Below, one piece after another: positions 6,175-14,560 of a stretch of DNA of 64,000 nucleotides; within the stretch, counting starts at the first letter, position 1, and the number at the start of each line of letters is the position of its first letter. The position numbers and the translations under genes were made by a program. The DNA comes from Planktothricoides sp. SR001 (GTDB lineage: Bacteria; Cyanobacteriota; Cyanobacteriia; Cyanobacteriales; Laspinemataceae). The stretch spans positions 1 through 64,000 of the forward strand of contig NZ_LIUQ01000015.1 of the NCBI RefSeq assembly GCF_001276715.1. Direction: 5' to 3'. The notes under the pieces were generated by a model, which was given only the letters and a program-made list of their open reading frames with translations, was not told the DNA's origin and made no database searches.

Positions 6175-6426
6175 TCATAATTGGGAAATTGGGTAAGTTT
6201 CTCCGGCTTTGGCTGCGCGAATAGACTCTTGTAAGTCAGCTATAATCTGAGTTTTTGGCTCATTTTCATCAACGGGGCTGAGTCCACTGGGGGTTGAATA
6301 GAGTTCGATAGAAGTGATTTTTTGCAACAAACTGTTCCAAACTGCGATGGGAATAATTACTTCAGTTTTTTCTCCTTGGGCATTGGAAACGTATTTAACT
6401 AGAGCTTGAAGTTGGGAAATATTCAT
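6175..6426 (-). CDS. Orphan antitoxin-like protein
   Basis: An 83-residue protein with VSNAQGEKTEVIIPIAVWNSLLQKI, the pattern of cyanobacterial antitoxins that sit before RelE or PIN toxins, followed by an acidic linker and the toxin-binding-like helix IIADLQESIRAAKAGETYPI. No toxin gene follows; the next ~100 bases to higB hold only a repeat. Probably a stranded antitoxin. Family assignment is by resemblance. Confidence 0.55.
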   Translation of the reverse strand: MNISQLQALVKYVSNAQGEKTEVIIPIAVWNSLLQKITSIELYSTPSGLSPVDENEPKTQIIADLQESIRAAKAGETYPISQL

Positions 6427-6512
6427 TTATAGGCTCATTTATGGAAGGTGCAGAAGGGCAAGTTTTGGATGACGTTTACTATGATGATATCGCCATAATT
6501 TTAATGTAGCCT

Positions 6513-6610
6513 AGGGTATTGCGGATTTTGCTGCTATCCACGACGAGGACACCTAGGAGGCGATCGCTTGGGGCGTTGCGGATGCAATATCGCGATCGCG
6601 TTGCGGATGC
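6513..6610. repeat. Dispersed repeat shared with 2735-2860 and 4985-5050
   Basis: It contains TGCTGCTATCCACGACGAGG followed by two tandem copies of GCGTTGCGGATGCAATATCGC. The second part is also found at 4995-5020 and, in reverse, inside the DUF3368 pseudogene near 41665. Confidence 0.65.
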
Positions 6611-6626
6611 AATATCGCAATTTAAT

Positions 6627-7037
6627 TTATGGCATAATGTCTGCGGCTGTTTGCCCAAGGCGAAGGTTTTCAATATGGGCAAAATGTTGGTCTCGCGTGA
6701 TGAGGATTGCGCCGCATTCCATCGCACTGGCCGCAATCCACATATCATTGGTTGGGATGGGTCGGCCTTTACGACGTAAGTTGGCGTAAATCGTGGCATA
6801 AAAATCGGCTGTGCTGTCTGTTATCGATAAAATCTCGACCCGTGGTGAACGGAGAAACTTTGTCAGTTCCAAGCGGTTTTGTGCTTCTCGTTTTCCCACG
6901 GCAAATCCGCTCAATAGTTCTCCCAAGACGGTACTGCTGAGGTAAATGCGATCGGCTAAGGCGATGATTTCCACGATATCGGCCACGCCCTGCATAAAGT
7001 CGCTGTAAGCATTAGTATCCAACAAAATTGGTCTCAT
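6627..7037 (-). CDS. PIN-domain ribonuclease toxin (VapC/FitB type)
   Basis: MRPILLDTNAYSDFMQG carries the first catalytic Asp. STVLGELLSGF carries the conserved Glu, and NDMWIAASAMECGAILITRDQHFAHI carries the second acidic pair; the three sites together bind the metal. The start at 7037 overlaps the antitoxin stop as ATGA and gives the canonical N-terminus; three upstream residues (MAI) are unlikely. Length (~136 aa) is normal. It should cleave RNA unless held by the upstream RHH antitoxin. Confidence 0.92.
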   Translation of the reverse strand: MRPILLDTNAYSDFMQGVADIVEIIALADRIYLSSTVLGELLSGFAVGKREAQNRLELTKFLRSPRVEILSITDSTADFYATIYANLRRKGRPIPTNDMWIAASAMECGAILITRDQHFAHIENLRLGQTAADIMP

Positions 7038-7297
7038 AATGGCCATTGCTCTGGGTCAATGTTGCCAAAGGAAGCGGTATTAGCCTCAAATTCCTCTGCT
7101 TCCTCTTGGCTCCAAGTACCAGCTAGTTCGCTCAGGTCTTCATGTCGCTGATAGAGGGGTTTTTCCTGTCCCAGACCAACACCGCGATCGAGCAGACGCA
7201 GGACTAAGGCATTGACGCTGGTGTTTTCTTTTTTTGCCAGTGCTTTCAGCTTGGATAGGGTTTCCGGTTCCAGTCCTCGGACACTGATATTCGCCAT
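7034..7297 (-). CDS. FitA-like ribbon-helix-helix antitoxin
   Basis: MANISVRGLEPETLSKLKALA is a ribbon-helix-helix DNA-binding start. The C-terminal half (DLSELAGTWSQEEAEEFEAN) has the arrangement by which FitA-type antitoxins insert into the PIN toxin active site. First gene of the pair, coupled to the toxin by an ATGA overlap. A strong inverted repeat stands just upstream (7309-7342). Confidence 0.88.
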   Translation of the reverse strand: MANISVRGLEPETLSKLKALAKKENTSVNALVLRLLDRGVGLGQEKPLYQRHEDLSELAGTWSQEEAEEFEANTASFGNIDPEQWPL

Positions 7298-7308
7298 GCT
7301 ACACTCCG

Positions 7309-7342
7309 ATGCTATCAGTTTGATTGGCTATTATGATAGCAT
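7309..7342. promoter_or_regulatory. Inverted repeat TGCTATCA-N16-TGATAGCA, probable antitoxin operator
   Basis: Arms ATGCTATCA (7309-7317) and TGATAGCAT (7334-7342) are perfect, 12 bases before the antitoxin ATG. TGCTATCA/TGATAGCA are, from memory, the half-sites of the fitAB operator, though there the spacing is larger. The group II intron begins three bases beyond the repeat. Confidence 0.7.
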
Positions 7343-8060
7343 AAGTGCGATTCGTTCACGCGGAAAGTAGATGGGAATACCTGAAACGTGCGCGTGGTAA
7401 TGGTTCCGATAGACATAGTGAACTAACAGGCATCTGCCTAAATCGTAGTCACGAGACCATTGCAACTGTGGATTTGTTGTCCTAAATGGAAGACAATTAC
7501 CCGGATTTCCTGGAAAAAGAAGAATCTTAACAAAGATTTAACAATTACCAGGGGTAGTTAGGCATCAGCCCCACCCGGAGACTCACTATTCACTGGTGTG
7601 AAGCGGGCTGAAAAGGAGGTAACGCTTAACCAGTAAGGGAATCCCTTCGAGCCAATTAGTCAAGGTCAGCCGTAAGGCAAATGTTCGACAGGAACCCTCT
7701 CAAGCATAAAGTAGCGAAATCTGGTTGATACGCTGCGACCAAAAGGTCACGGGGAATGGGTAGGTAAATTTTATGAGTTGCCTACAAAGATACGGAGTTT
7801 TATACCTCACGTATTAACGAAATCCCAAAGTACCCAGGGGGACAGGACAGCATCCTAAAACTAATAATCCCAAATCCATGGAACGAATTAAAGCCCATAT
7901 TGGCTCTCAGGATAGGTCGATACTCCTAAGTAGTGATAAGTGTAAGCGCAAGCCATATGGGTGAGAGATACAGTGCAGAAGCCAAAGACCAGCCTAACAA
8001 CTGGTATATGCAGACAGCCTGTGCCTAAGTTGAAATGTAGAGTTTCAAGTAGAAGTATAT

Positions 8061-9797
8061 ATGTCCAAAACACGACAAAAGTTGATGGTGGAATGGAACG
8101 GAATCCCCTGGAAATTAGTACAGCGGAAAGTGTTCAAGCTCCAAAAGAGAATCTACAGAGCGGCTAGTGAGGGCAACAATGTCACAGCAAAAAGGCTTCA
8201 GAAACTACTGTTAAAGTCATACTACGCAAAACTACTCGCTGTAAGGCAAGTAACCCAACTCAATAGAGGAAAGAAGACGGCCGGGGTAGACGGGATAAAA
8301 TCACTAACACCCGTACAAAGGCTCAGTCTGGCCTCCAGACTGTCACTAACCAATAAGGCCAAAGCAGTCCGCAGAGTATGGATACCAAAACCCGGACGGG
8401 ATGAAAAACGCCCGTTAGGAATACCTACAGTCGAAGATAGAGCGCGTCAGGCATTGGTAAAAATGGCACTAGAGCCATATTGGGAATCTAAATTTGAAGA
8501 AACCTCGTATGGTTTTAGACCAGGTAGGTCAACACATGACGCCGTAGCCAGGATATATCTTGTGATAAACAAGAAACCGAATTATGTTTTGGATGCGGAT
8601 ATATCCAAGTGTTTTGACAAAATCGATCATACCTACTTACTGAAAAAGCTCCAATGTCCAGCAAATATCCGACGCCAAGTTAGTGCTTGGTTAAAAGCCG
8701 GAATTATGGACAAAGGAGCCTTTGAAAAGCCAGTAGCAGGCACACCTCAAGGTGGGGTGATTTCGCCACTACTTGCCAATATAGCACTAGATGGGATGAT
8801 TCGCGAAGTGGAATCAAAGTTCCCAAAGAAAGGAAATTACCCACCAGCAAGAATCATTCGATACGCAGACGATTTTGTGGTTCTACACCCGGAATTAAAG
8901 GTCATCTTAGGAGCTAAAGCTGCAATCGAAGCTTGGTTACAACCAGTTGGGCTGGAATTGAAGCCGGAGAAAACCAGGATATGCCACACTCTGGAGCATA
9001 TTAAGACTCCAGAAAGTGAACTGACTGTACCCCCCGGATTCGATTTCCTGGGGTTCAATATCCGACAGTACCCAGTTGGGAAACACAAGTCAGGAAAAAC
9101 AGGTGGCTTCAAATCGGAACTACTTGGATTCAAAACCTTGATTAAACCAAGTAAGAAAGCAATCAAAGCCCACCATGTAGCCTTAAAAGTAGTCATTAAG
9201 ACCCATAAAACAGCCCCACAAGCGGGACTCATTGGAAAACTAAACCCAATGATTAAAGGATGGGCAAACTACTACTCAGGGGTAGCAGCCAAGGAAACGT
9301 TTTCATCAGAAGACCACAACCTTTGGCAAATGCTCAGAGCATGGTCAGTAAGAAGACGTGGAAGAAAACAAAAAGCCCAAGCAATACGCAAGTATTATCG
9401 CGAGGGTCGATATGGTACATGGACGTTTGCCACAGCAGACGGACTAACACTATGGAAACACGCGGACGTCGAAATCAAACGACATACCTTAGTCAAGCCT
9501 GACAAATCCCCGTATGATGGCGACTGGATTTACTGGAGTACCAGGCGAGGACAAGACATTGAAGCCCCCACAAGAGTGGCAAAACTGCTGAAAAAGCAGA
9601 AGGGTAAATGTCCATATTGCGGGCAATACTTCACAAGCAGCGACCTGCTCGAAGTAGACCACATCATTCCTAGAAGCCAAGGCGGAAAGGATGAATACAA
9701 AAACCTGCAATTGCTTCACGCTCATTGTCACGATTTAAAGTCAAGATATGATAGAAGCGCCCAAGGGCATCAGGAAGAAGAACTGCTACTCTGGTAG
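8061..9797 (+). CDS. ltrA: Group II intron reverse transcriptase/maturase/HNH endonuclease
   Basis: The 578-residue multifunctional protein has an RT domain at about 55-330 (GIPTVEDRARQALV, YGFRPGRSTHDAV, GTPQGGVISPLLANI, catalytic YADD at 268-271). Maturase domain X follows at ~370-430 (IGKLNPMIKGWANYYSGV). The C-terminal HNH nuclease at ~505-570 has CPYCGQYF, VDHIIPRSQGG and LLHAHC. It assists splicing and, with the intron RNA, nicks and reverse-transcribes the target. No frameshift or missing motif was seen. It lies wholly within domain IV of the intron. Confidence 0.95.
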   Translation: MSKTRQKLMVEWNGIPWKLVQRKVFKLQKRIYRAASEGNNVTAKRLQKLLLKSYYAKLLAVRQVTQLNRGKKTAGVDGIKSLTPVQRLSLASRLSLTNKAKAVRRVWIPKPGRDEKRPLGIPTVEDRARQALVKMALEPYWESKFEETSYGFRPGRSTHDAVARIYLVINKKPNYVLDADISKCFDKIDHTYLLKKLQCPANIRRQVSAWLKAGIMDKGAFEKPVAGTPQGGVISPLLANIALDGMIREVESKFPKKGNYPPARIIRYADDFVVLHPELKVILGAKAAIEAWLQPVGLELKPEKTRICHTLEHIKTPESELTVPPGFDFLGFNIRQYPVGKHKSGKTGGFKSELLGFKTLIKPSKKAIKAHHVALKVVIKTHKTAPQAGLIGKLNPMIKGWANYYSGVAAKETFSSEDHNLWQMLRAWSVRRRGRKQKAQAIRKYYREGRYGTWTFATADGLTLWKHADVEIKRHTLVKPDKSPYDGDWIYWSTRRGQDIEAPTRVAKLLKKQKGKCPYCGQYFTSSDLLEVDHIIPRSQGGKDEYKNLQLLHAHCHDLKSRYDRSAQGHQEEELLLW

Positions 9798-9828
9798 TCG
9801 TACCCATGTAAGGGGTCAACATAGGTAG

Positions 9829-9862
9829 GAGCCTAGTGCCGTGAAAGTGGCACGCTGGGTTC
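9829..9862 (+). ncRNA. Group II intron domain V catalytic hairpin
   Basis: GAGCCTAGTGCC-GTGAAAGT-GGCACGCTGGGTTCT folds into the 34-nt hairpin with GNAA-type loop and the catalytic lower stem of group II introns. It lies 32 bases after the maturase stop codon. Confidence 0.88.
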
Positions 9863-9905
9863 TGAATGGGAGGTGGGGGAAGTGATTCCCCCATCGACCC
9901 CTAAT

Positions 9906-10720
9906 AACCGCTCCGCTCCCCCGCTCCCCTGCTCGATTGGCGGATCCCCTACACCCCACGGTAAAGGGCGAAGCATTCGCGTAATAGGTGGCTTGTTGGT
10001 AGCGAAAATTCATGGCGCGAATGCTGTCGCCCCTACAAAATTATTGTCCCCTGTATGATTATCCCCTGTATGATTATCCCCTGTAGGGGCGACAGCATGA
10101 CCGCAGTAAATTTATGCTTCTCAACGATAACTTATATACGGTCATGCAACGCCGCCCTCTTTCGCGTAATAGATTGCTGATTGGTAGCGAAAATTCAAGG
10201 CGCAAATGCGATCGCCCCTGCCCCCCTGCTTCCCTACACCCGACGACAAAGGGCAAGGGCGAAGCATTCGCGTAACAGATTGCTCGTTGGTAGCGGAAAT
10301 TCACGGCGCGAATGCTGTCGCCCCTACAAAATTATTATCCCCTGCCCCCCTGCCCCCCTGCCCCCCTGCCCCCTGTAGGGGCGATCGCATTGGCCACGAC
10401 CATGTTTGTATCCCCACCCAAATTTATCTTGGCCAATGCTTCGCCCTATTTCGCGTAACAGGTTGCTGATTTGTTGCAAAAACTCCAGGCGCTCAGGCGA
10501 TCGCCCCTACACTCCTACACCCCACGACAAAGGGCGAAGCATTCGCGTAATAGGTTGCGCGTTGGTAGCGAAAATTCACGGCGCGATCGCGATCGCCCCT
10601 ACAAAATTATTGTCCCCTGCTCCCCTGCCGATGGCGGGCTCCCCTGCCCCCCTGCCCCCCCGCTCCCCTACTCTCCTGCCCCCCTGCACCTGTCTAGCTC
10701 TTTCTGGATTCACGCTCCAT
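9906..10720. repeat. Cluster of five interspersed repeats with C-rich linkers
   Basis: The unit GCGAAGCATTCGCGTAA ... TTGGTAGCGAAAATTCA ... GCGCGAATGCTGTCGCCCC occurs near 9966, 10159, 10261, 10449 and 10541, separated by CCCCTGCCCCCCTG runs. A TTGGCC-core copy (10375-10450) is embedded. Same family as the 3.5-3.9 kb block. No gene is supported in this 815-base stretch. Confidence 0.8.
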
Positions 10721-10769
10721 CCCCTTTGATTTTCGACCAAGGTGGCGATCGCAATTAAAAGATACATGG

Positions 10770-11687
10770 CTAACTGGAAATCATGCCTAGGCTACGCATT
10801 AACTCTACCTCTTGACGTAAGCCTTCTTCTAAGGTGCGGGGGAAAAAATCTAAATCCCTTTGGGCTGCATCATGGGGATAGGCTTTGTCTTCTTGTAATC
10901 GCAGGATTTGCTCGCGGCGAACGGGCGATCGCTCTTGTAAGAGATTTTCTAGAATTGTGGCTGACCAGACACCTGCATTGAGAGGGAGAGAAATCTGGCG
11001 TACTGGTTTGCCGAGTAGTTTTCCGACTAAAGTTAGCAGGTCTCGGAAGGTCACAACCGTACCACCAGAGAGGTCGTATGCCCCTTGGATATGGGGTCTT
11101 TGAAGTGCGGTTAAAATGGCTTGGGCTAAGTCTTCAGCATGAACGGGTTGTATGAGGTTGTCACCAGAACCAAAGACGGGAAAGAAGCCGTAGCGATCGC
11201 AGAATTTTATCAGTTTATGCAGGTTCTTATCTCGGTGGGAACCATATATCATCGTTGGTTGCAGCAAACAGTAGGAGCCACGATACTCAAGCAGATGAGC
11301 GGCAATTTTCTTGTAAGTGGCCGAAAATTCGTTGTATTTTGAATAGACTCCTGTCGTTCCAATAACAATTAAGTGAGGAGTTTGCTGACAGATTTCCAGA
11401 CTTTCAAGAATCGCTGGGATATGGCGAATAGAGGCGATATGAACTATAGTTTTAGGACTGTGCTTGGGTAAGATTTTCGTCCAAGTTGAAACATCCGAGC
11501 TATCCCCAGTTAAATAATTTATATTTAAATCTAGTTCTTGAATATGTCTGGTATCGCTAGTTGGTCTAACTAGACAAAAAACTTTACCACCGGGATTAAC
11601 TGTACTTAATTTTTTCAGCTGTAAACTTCCTGGCAGACAAGTAGTGCCAGTAAATATGATAGGTTCTACTTGCTTGAATACATCCAT
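10770..11687 (-). CDS. NAD(P)-dependent SDR-type nucleotide-sugar epimerase/dehydratase
   Basis: This 305-residue extended-SDR protein has an N-terminal Rossmann strand with an atypical glycine motif (FTGTTCLPGS). IVHIASIRH and VIGTTGVYSKYNEFSATYKKI occupy the catalytic region, followed by LLQPTMIYGSHRDKN and FGSGDNLIQPVHAEDLA, typical of sugar epimerase-like SDRs. A clear YxxxK is not visible, so the reaction is uncertain. It is the last gene of the long minus-strand glycan locus and follows the GT4 gene by 25 bases. Confidence 0.8.
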   Translation of the reverse strand: MDVFKQVEPIIFTGTTCLPGSLQLKKLSTVNPGGKVFCLVRPTSDTRHIQELDLNINYLTGDSSDVSTWTKILPKHSPKTIVHIASIRHIPAILESLEICQQTPHLIVIGTTGVYSKYNEFSATYKKIAAHLLEYRGSYCLLQPTMIYGSHRDKNLHKLIKFCDRYGFFPVFGSGDNLIQPVHAEDLAQAILTALQRPHIQGAYDLSGGTVVTFRDLLTLVGKLLGKPVRQISLPLNAGVWSATILENLLQERSPVRREQILRLQEDKAYPHDAAQRDLDFFPRTLEEGLRQEVELMRSLGMISS

Positions 11688-11712
11688 ATATCAAATGCTA
11701 AAGTTATTTTTT

Positions 11713-12879
11713 TTAGCTTAATATTTTATTATAGACATCTAAAGTTTTATCGACCATTCCTTCAACGGTAAACTCTTTGAACACACGAGATTTAGCCACC
11801 TCACCCATTTCAGAACGCATCGCAGAATTTGCGAGTAACTCATTAATAGCGTCTGTCAAAGCCTGCGAATTGCATTTTGGAACAACCAATCCCGTTTTTC
11901 CATGTTGATTAACATAAGTAACTCCGGTTTCTAAGTCAGTTGTAATCACTGGTTTTCCGCAAGCCATTGCCTCAATTTGTACAATTCCAAATCCCTCACT
12001 ATTTTCTACCGATGGTAAAACAAAAATTTCGCAGGCTTTATACATGGCAATTAAATCTGTTTCGGATAAAAAAGGGATAAAGGAAACATTATTAGGACAT
12101 TTAACTGCTATTTCTTCTAATTCTTCCCGCAATGGTCCTTTTCCCACAATAACCAGATGTGCATCTGGTACATTTTCCATTGCTGAAACTAAATATTTGA
12201 CTCCTTTGTAATAAACCAATCTGCCTGTAAATAAGATAATTGGTTTATTATATTTTTCGCGCCAGTAGGTAGCTTTAGTTTCAGATTCAAGAGTCTCTTT
12301 AAACTTTGATATATCTACCCCATAATGAACAACGTGACATTTTGCTGAAAAATTACCCAAAAATTTTGAAGATGTTATGTGTTTGGGAGTTGCGACTATA
12401 ATTGCATCAGCTTCATGCAAAACTGCATTTAGTAACGGAGTATAAAGCGGTGCTAATGCTTTTTGACGAATAATGTCACTATGCCACCATACTACTAGAC
12501 GTTTAAACCGTTTTTTTGCTTGTTTTAAAAATGTTAGGTATGTCATTCCACCTAAAAGAAAAGGTTCGTGAAGTTGCAGAATATCTCCTGTTTGTTGTAG
12601 TAGATGAAATGGGTATGATGGACTAATAGGCAGTGAGGCTATACGTCCCAATGTACCTGTTGATATAATCGACACACCGTTTCGCTTTTCAGAATATGTT
12701 TGGAAGTCTTTGCTGCAAGTTACAACATAACTTGAATCGTTAAATCGTTGGGCAAATCCTTCAGCTAATTGTTGCACTACTATTTCAATGCCACCAATTC
12801 TAGGAAAATAAGCTTCCATCGCCTCATTAGTGGAAGGAAAGTAGGCTTTATTGCTTTGAACTACTGTTATTTTATTCAC
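11713..12879 (-). CDS. Family GT4 glycosyltransferase
   Basis: The 388-residue GT-B enzyme has an N-terminal acceptor domain containing FPRIGGIEIVVQQLAEGFA and a C-terminal nucleotide-sugar domain with LFTGRLVYYKGVKYLVSAM, HLVIVGKGPLREELE and SEGFGIVQIEAMACGKPVI, which holds the EX7E catalytic motif. Retaining enzyme; donor and acceptor unknown. Cytoplasmic or peripheral membrane. Part of the glycan locus, within a distinctly AT-rich section. Confidence 0.92.
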   Translation of the reverse strand: MNKITVVQSNKAYFPSTNEAMEAYFPRIGGIEIVVQQLAEGFAQRFNDSSYVVTCSKDFQTYSEKRNGVSIISTGTLGRIASLPISPSYPFHLLQQTGDILQLHEPFLLGGMTYLTFLKQAKKRFKRLVVWWHSDIIRQKALAPLYTPLLNAVLHEADAIIVATPKHITSSKFLGNFSAKCHVVHYGVDISKFKETLESETKATYWREKYNKPIILFTGRLVYYKGVKYLVSAMENVPDAHLVIVGKGPLREELEEIAVKCPNNVSFIPFLSETDLIAMYKACEIFVLPSVENSEGFGIVQIEAMACGKPVITTDLETGVTYVNQHGKTGLVVPKCNSQALTDAINELLANSAMRSEMGEVAKSRVFKEFTVEGMVDKTLDVYNKILS

Positions 12880-13156
12880 AAATTCAACCTTTATAAAAAA
12901 AAGTGGCTAACTAATCACTCTATCATCTGATAATTTTAAACTAGATATGGATATTTTAGTCTCCTAAATTCTCTTAGGTTAACTGTTTTAGAATTTTTCA
13001 TATTATTTGGCCAGTACCCTCAATATAAAATTTTTTTATGTTTCTATTATCTTCTGCTTGAACTCATCCTCCAGAGGTATATTTTCTAATAGATTATTTT
13101 TTGTGGTCATCAGCAAATGAACATTATTCGCTTTTTTAACATATAAGCTTAACAAG

Positions 13157-14308
13157 TTACATTTGTAATTTTGATGATTTTAACGGCTTTTTAAGTAAAA
13201 GACCCCGTTCAAGGTTAGTTTGATTAGTGACGAGCGCCGCAAACACAATCTGTCCAGTTAGTGAAAACAAGGTTCCATAGTGCATAGATGATATGATCGC
13301 GGCAATCAGGAATACCCTATTTTTCTTGGGGCAAGTAAGGTACATCAACCAAAACACCAATATTAATGGAACACAGCCAATCACAACAACTGCATCTAGG
13401 AACAGAAAATCACCAAATATAGCGATTTTATCAAGGCGTGAAAGATCGCTACCAAATAGCAGACTAACGTAATCGGGAACCGCAACTTGTAGCTGTTGTT
13501 TTTTAAACTCGAAAATAAATTCCAAATATTCAGAGCTTAACTTTGCTTTTCGAAAATATCTAAAAAAATCATAAAAATGCTGGGCTAAAAAAAATGCCAA
13601 AAATGAGAAAATTATGGCCGAAAATATTATTTTTTTCTTAATCTTAAAAGTTTTTCTCTTAGCATATTTAGGTATAAAAAGGCAAGCAGCAAGAATGACA
13701 AAACTTATTACAGCCGTTGCCGATGCACAGGCCAAGAAAGCCAGAGCCAATGTTATGCAAGCAACATAATCCTCAAATCCTTTGAGATTAAAATTTCGAG
13801 ATTTTAAAAAATACCAGAAAAATATTGCATAGATAGAACCAGAAACTGAAGAATTTAACGCTGGACCGAGCGCCCTGTAAAAACCACCGCCAATTGCAGA
13901 GCGTGTCAAAAGATCGCTTGCACTCCACGATGATGAAAATTGATAAAATATGGGATTTAAACGAAGGACATTCAAAGATAAGACTTCATAAATTGACATG
14001 ACTGCTAGCATAATTAAATGCCATGTTGTCAGTTTTAATTTACGATTAAAAAGCATGACAGAGGATACAAATAATATGCCTAAATAAAAGCGATTTGAGT
14101 CTACAATCAAATCAAGAGAAGCCCTTCTAATCAACATAGAAGCTGTAACAATACAAAAAAACAATATTGAAATCAATAAAAAGACTAGCCCAGACTTGTT
14201 GCTTCGAGGGTTAATAGTTAGCTTGGTTAATGCGGCCCCTAATAAAATCGGATAAAATATAACTTGAAAAGAAAACCAATAAACGAAAATGAGTAATGCT
14301 ATGACCAT
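13157..14308 (-). CDS. Wzy-like polysaccharide polymerase
   Basis: The 383-residue, very hydrophobic protein has around ten predicted membrane segments and a hydrophilic stretch near residues 250-285 (FRKAKLSSEYLEFIFEFKKQQ), the layout of O-antigen polymerases. Sequence conservation in this class is low, so the call rests on topology and position beside glycosyltransferases and a Wzx-like flippase. Strongly AT-rich relative to neighbours. About 250 bases on each side are AT-rich and carry no recognisable gene. Confidence 0.7.
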   Translation of the reverse strand: MVIALLIFVYWFSFQVIFYPILLGAALTKLTINPRSNKSGLVFLLISILFFCIVTASMLIRRASLDLIVDSNRFYLGILFVSSVMLFNRKLKLTTWHLIMLAVMSIYEVLSLNVLRLNPIFYQFSSSWSASDLLTRSAIGGGFYRALGPALNSSVSGSIYAIFFWYFLKSRNFNLKGFEDYVACITLALAFLACASATAVISFVILAACLFIPKYAKRKTFKIKKKIIFSAIIFSFLAFFLAQHFYDFFRYFRKAKLSSEYLEFIFEFKKQQLQVAVPDYVSLLFGSDLSRLDKIAIFGDFLFLDAVVVIGCVPLILVFWLMYLTCPKKNRVFLIAAIISSMHYGTLFSLTGQIVFAALVTNQTNLERGLLLKKPLKSSKLQM

Positions 14309-14560
14309 ACTTTTGATTTTAATATATTAAAAAATTATCATCTCATGCGATTTAATAAGATTAATTTTGATAAATAATCATGTTACAAACTCATTTATAA
14401 TAAAAAAAAATGAGTTGTTTTATTCTTAACAAAGAGAAAATAATTAATGAGGCATATAGCTAGACATAACAATTAAATTATTAAATATTTTATAAAAGAC
14501 TATACTCAAAATGATTATAAAAATGTGCCTACTATTTTAATTTGGATATAATAGTTTCTC

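Larger units (their letters stand above)
7345..9905 (+). mobile_element. Group II intron with encoded maturase
   Basis: It begins GTGCGATT (canonical GUGYG 5' end), contains ~700 bases of structured RNA before the ORF, and has a recognisable domain V at 9829-9862 (GAGCC ... GTGAAAG ... GGTTCT) and a domain VI stem (GGTGGGGGAA/TTCCCCCATC) ending near CCCCTAAT. The 3' boundary is accurate to a few bases. The encoded protein keeps RT, X and HNH domains, so the element looks mobile. It lies between the promoter of the fitA-like gene and a repeat-rich region, and does not interrupt a recognisable gene. Confidence 0.9.

Noticed and set aside
8837-9232. Antisense frame in the intron RT gene
   Set aside because: Shadow of a well-defined RT/maturase coding region.
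9873-10767. Frames such as HSRNRLLVGSEN or GRSIRVIG on both strands
   Set aside because: The same peptides recur with each repeat unit, so they are translations of repeats.
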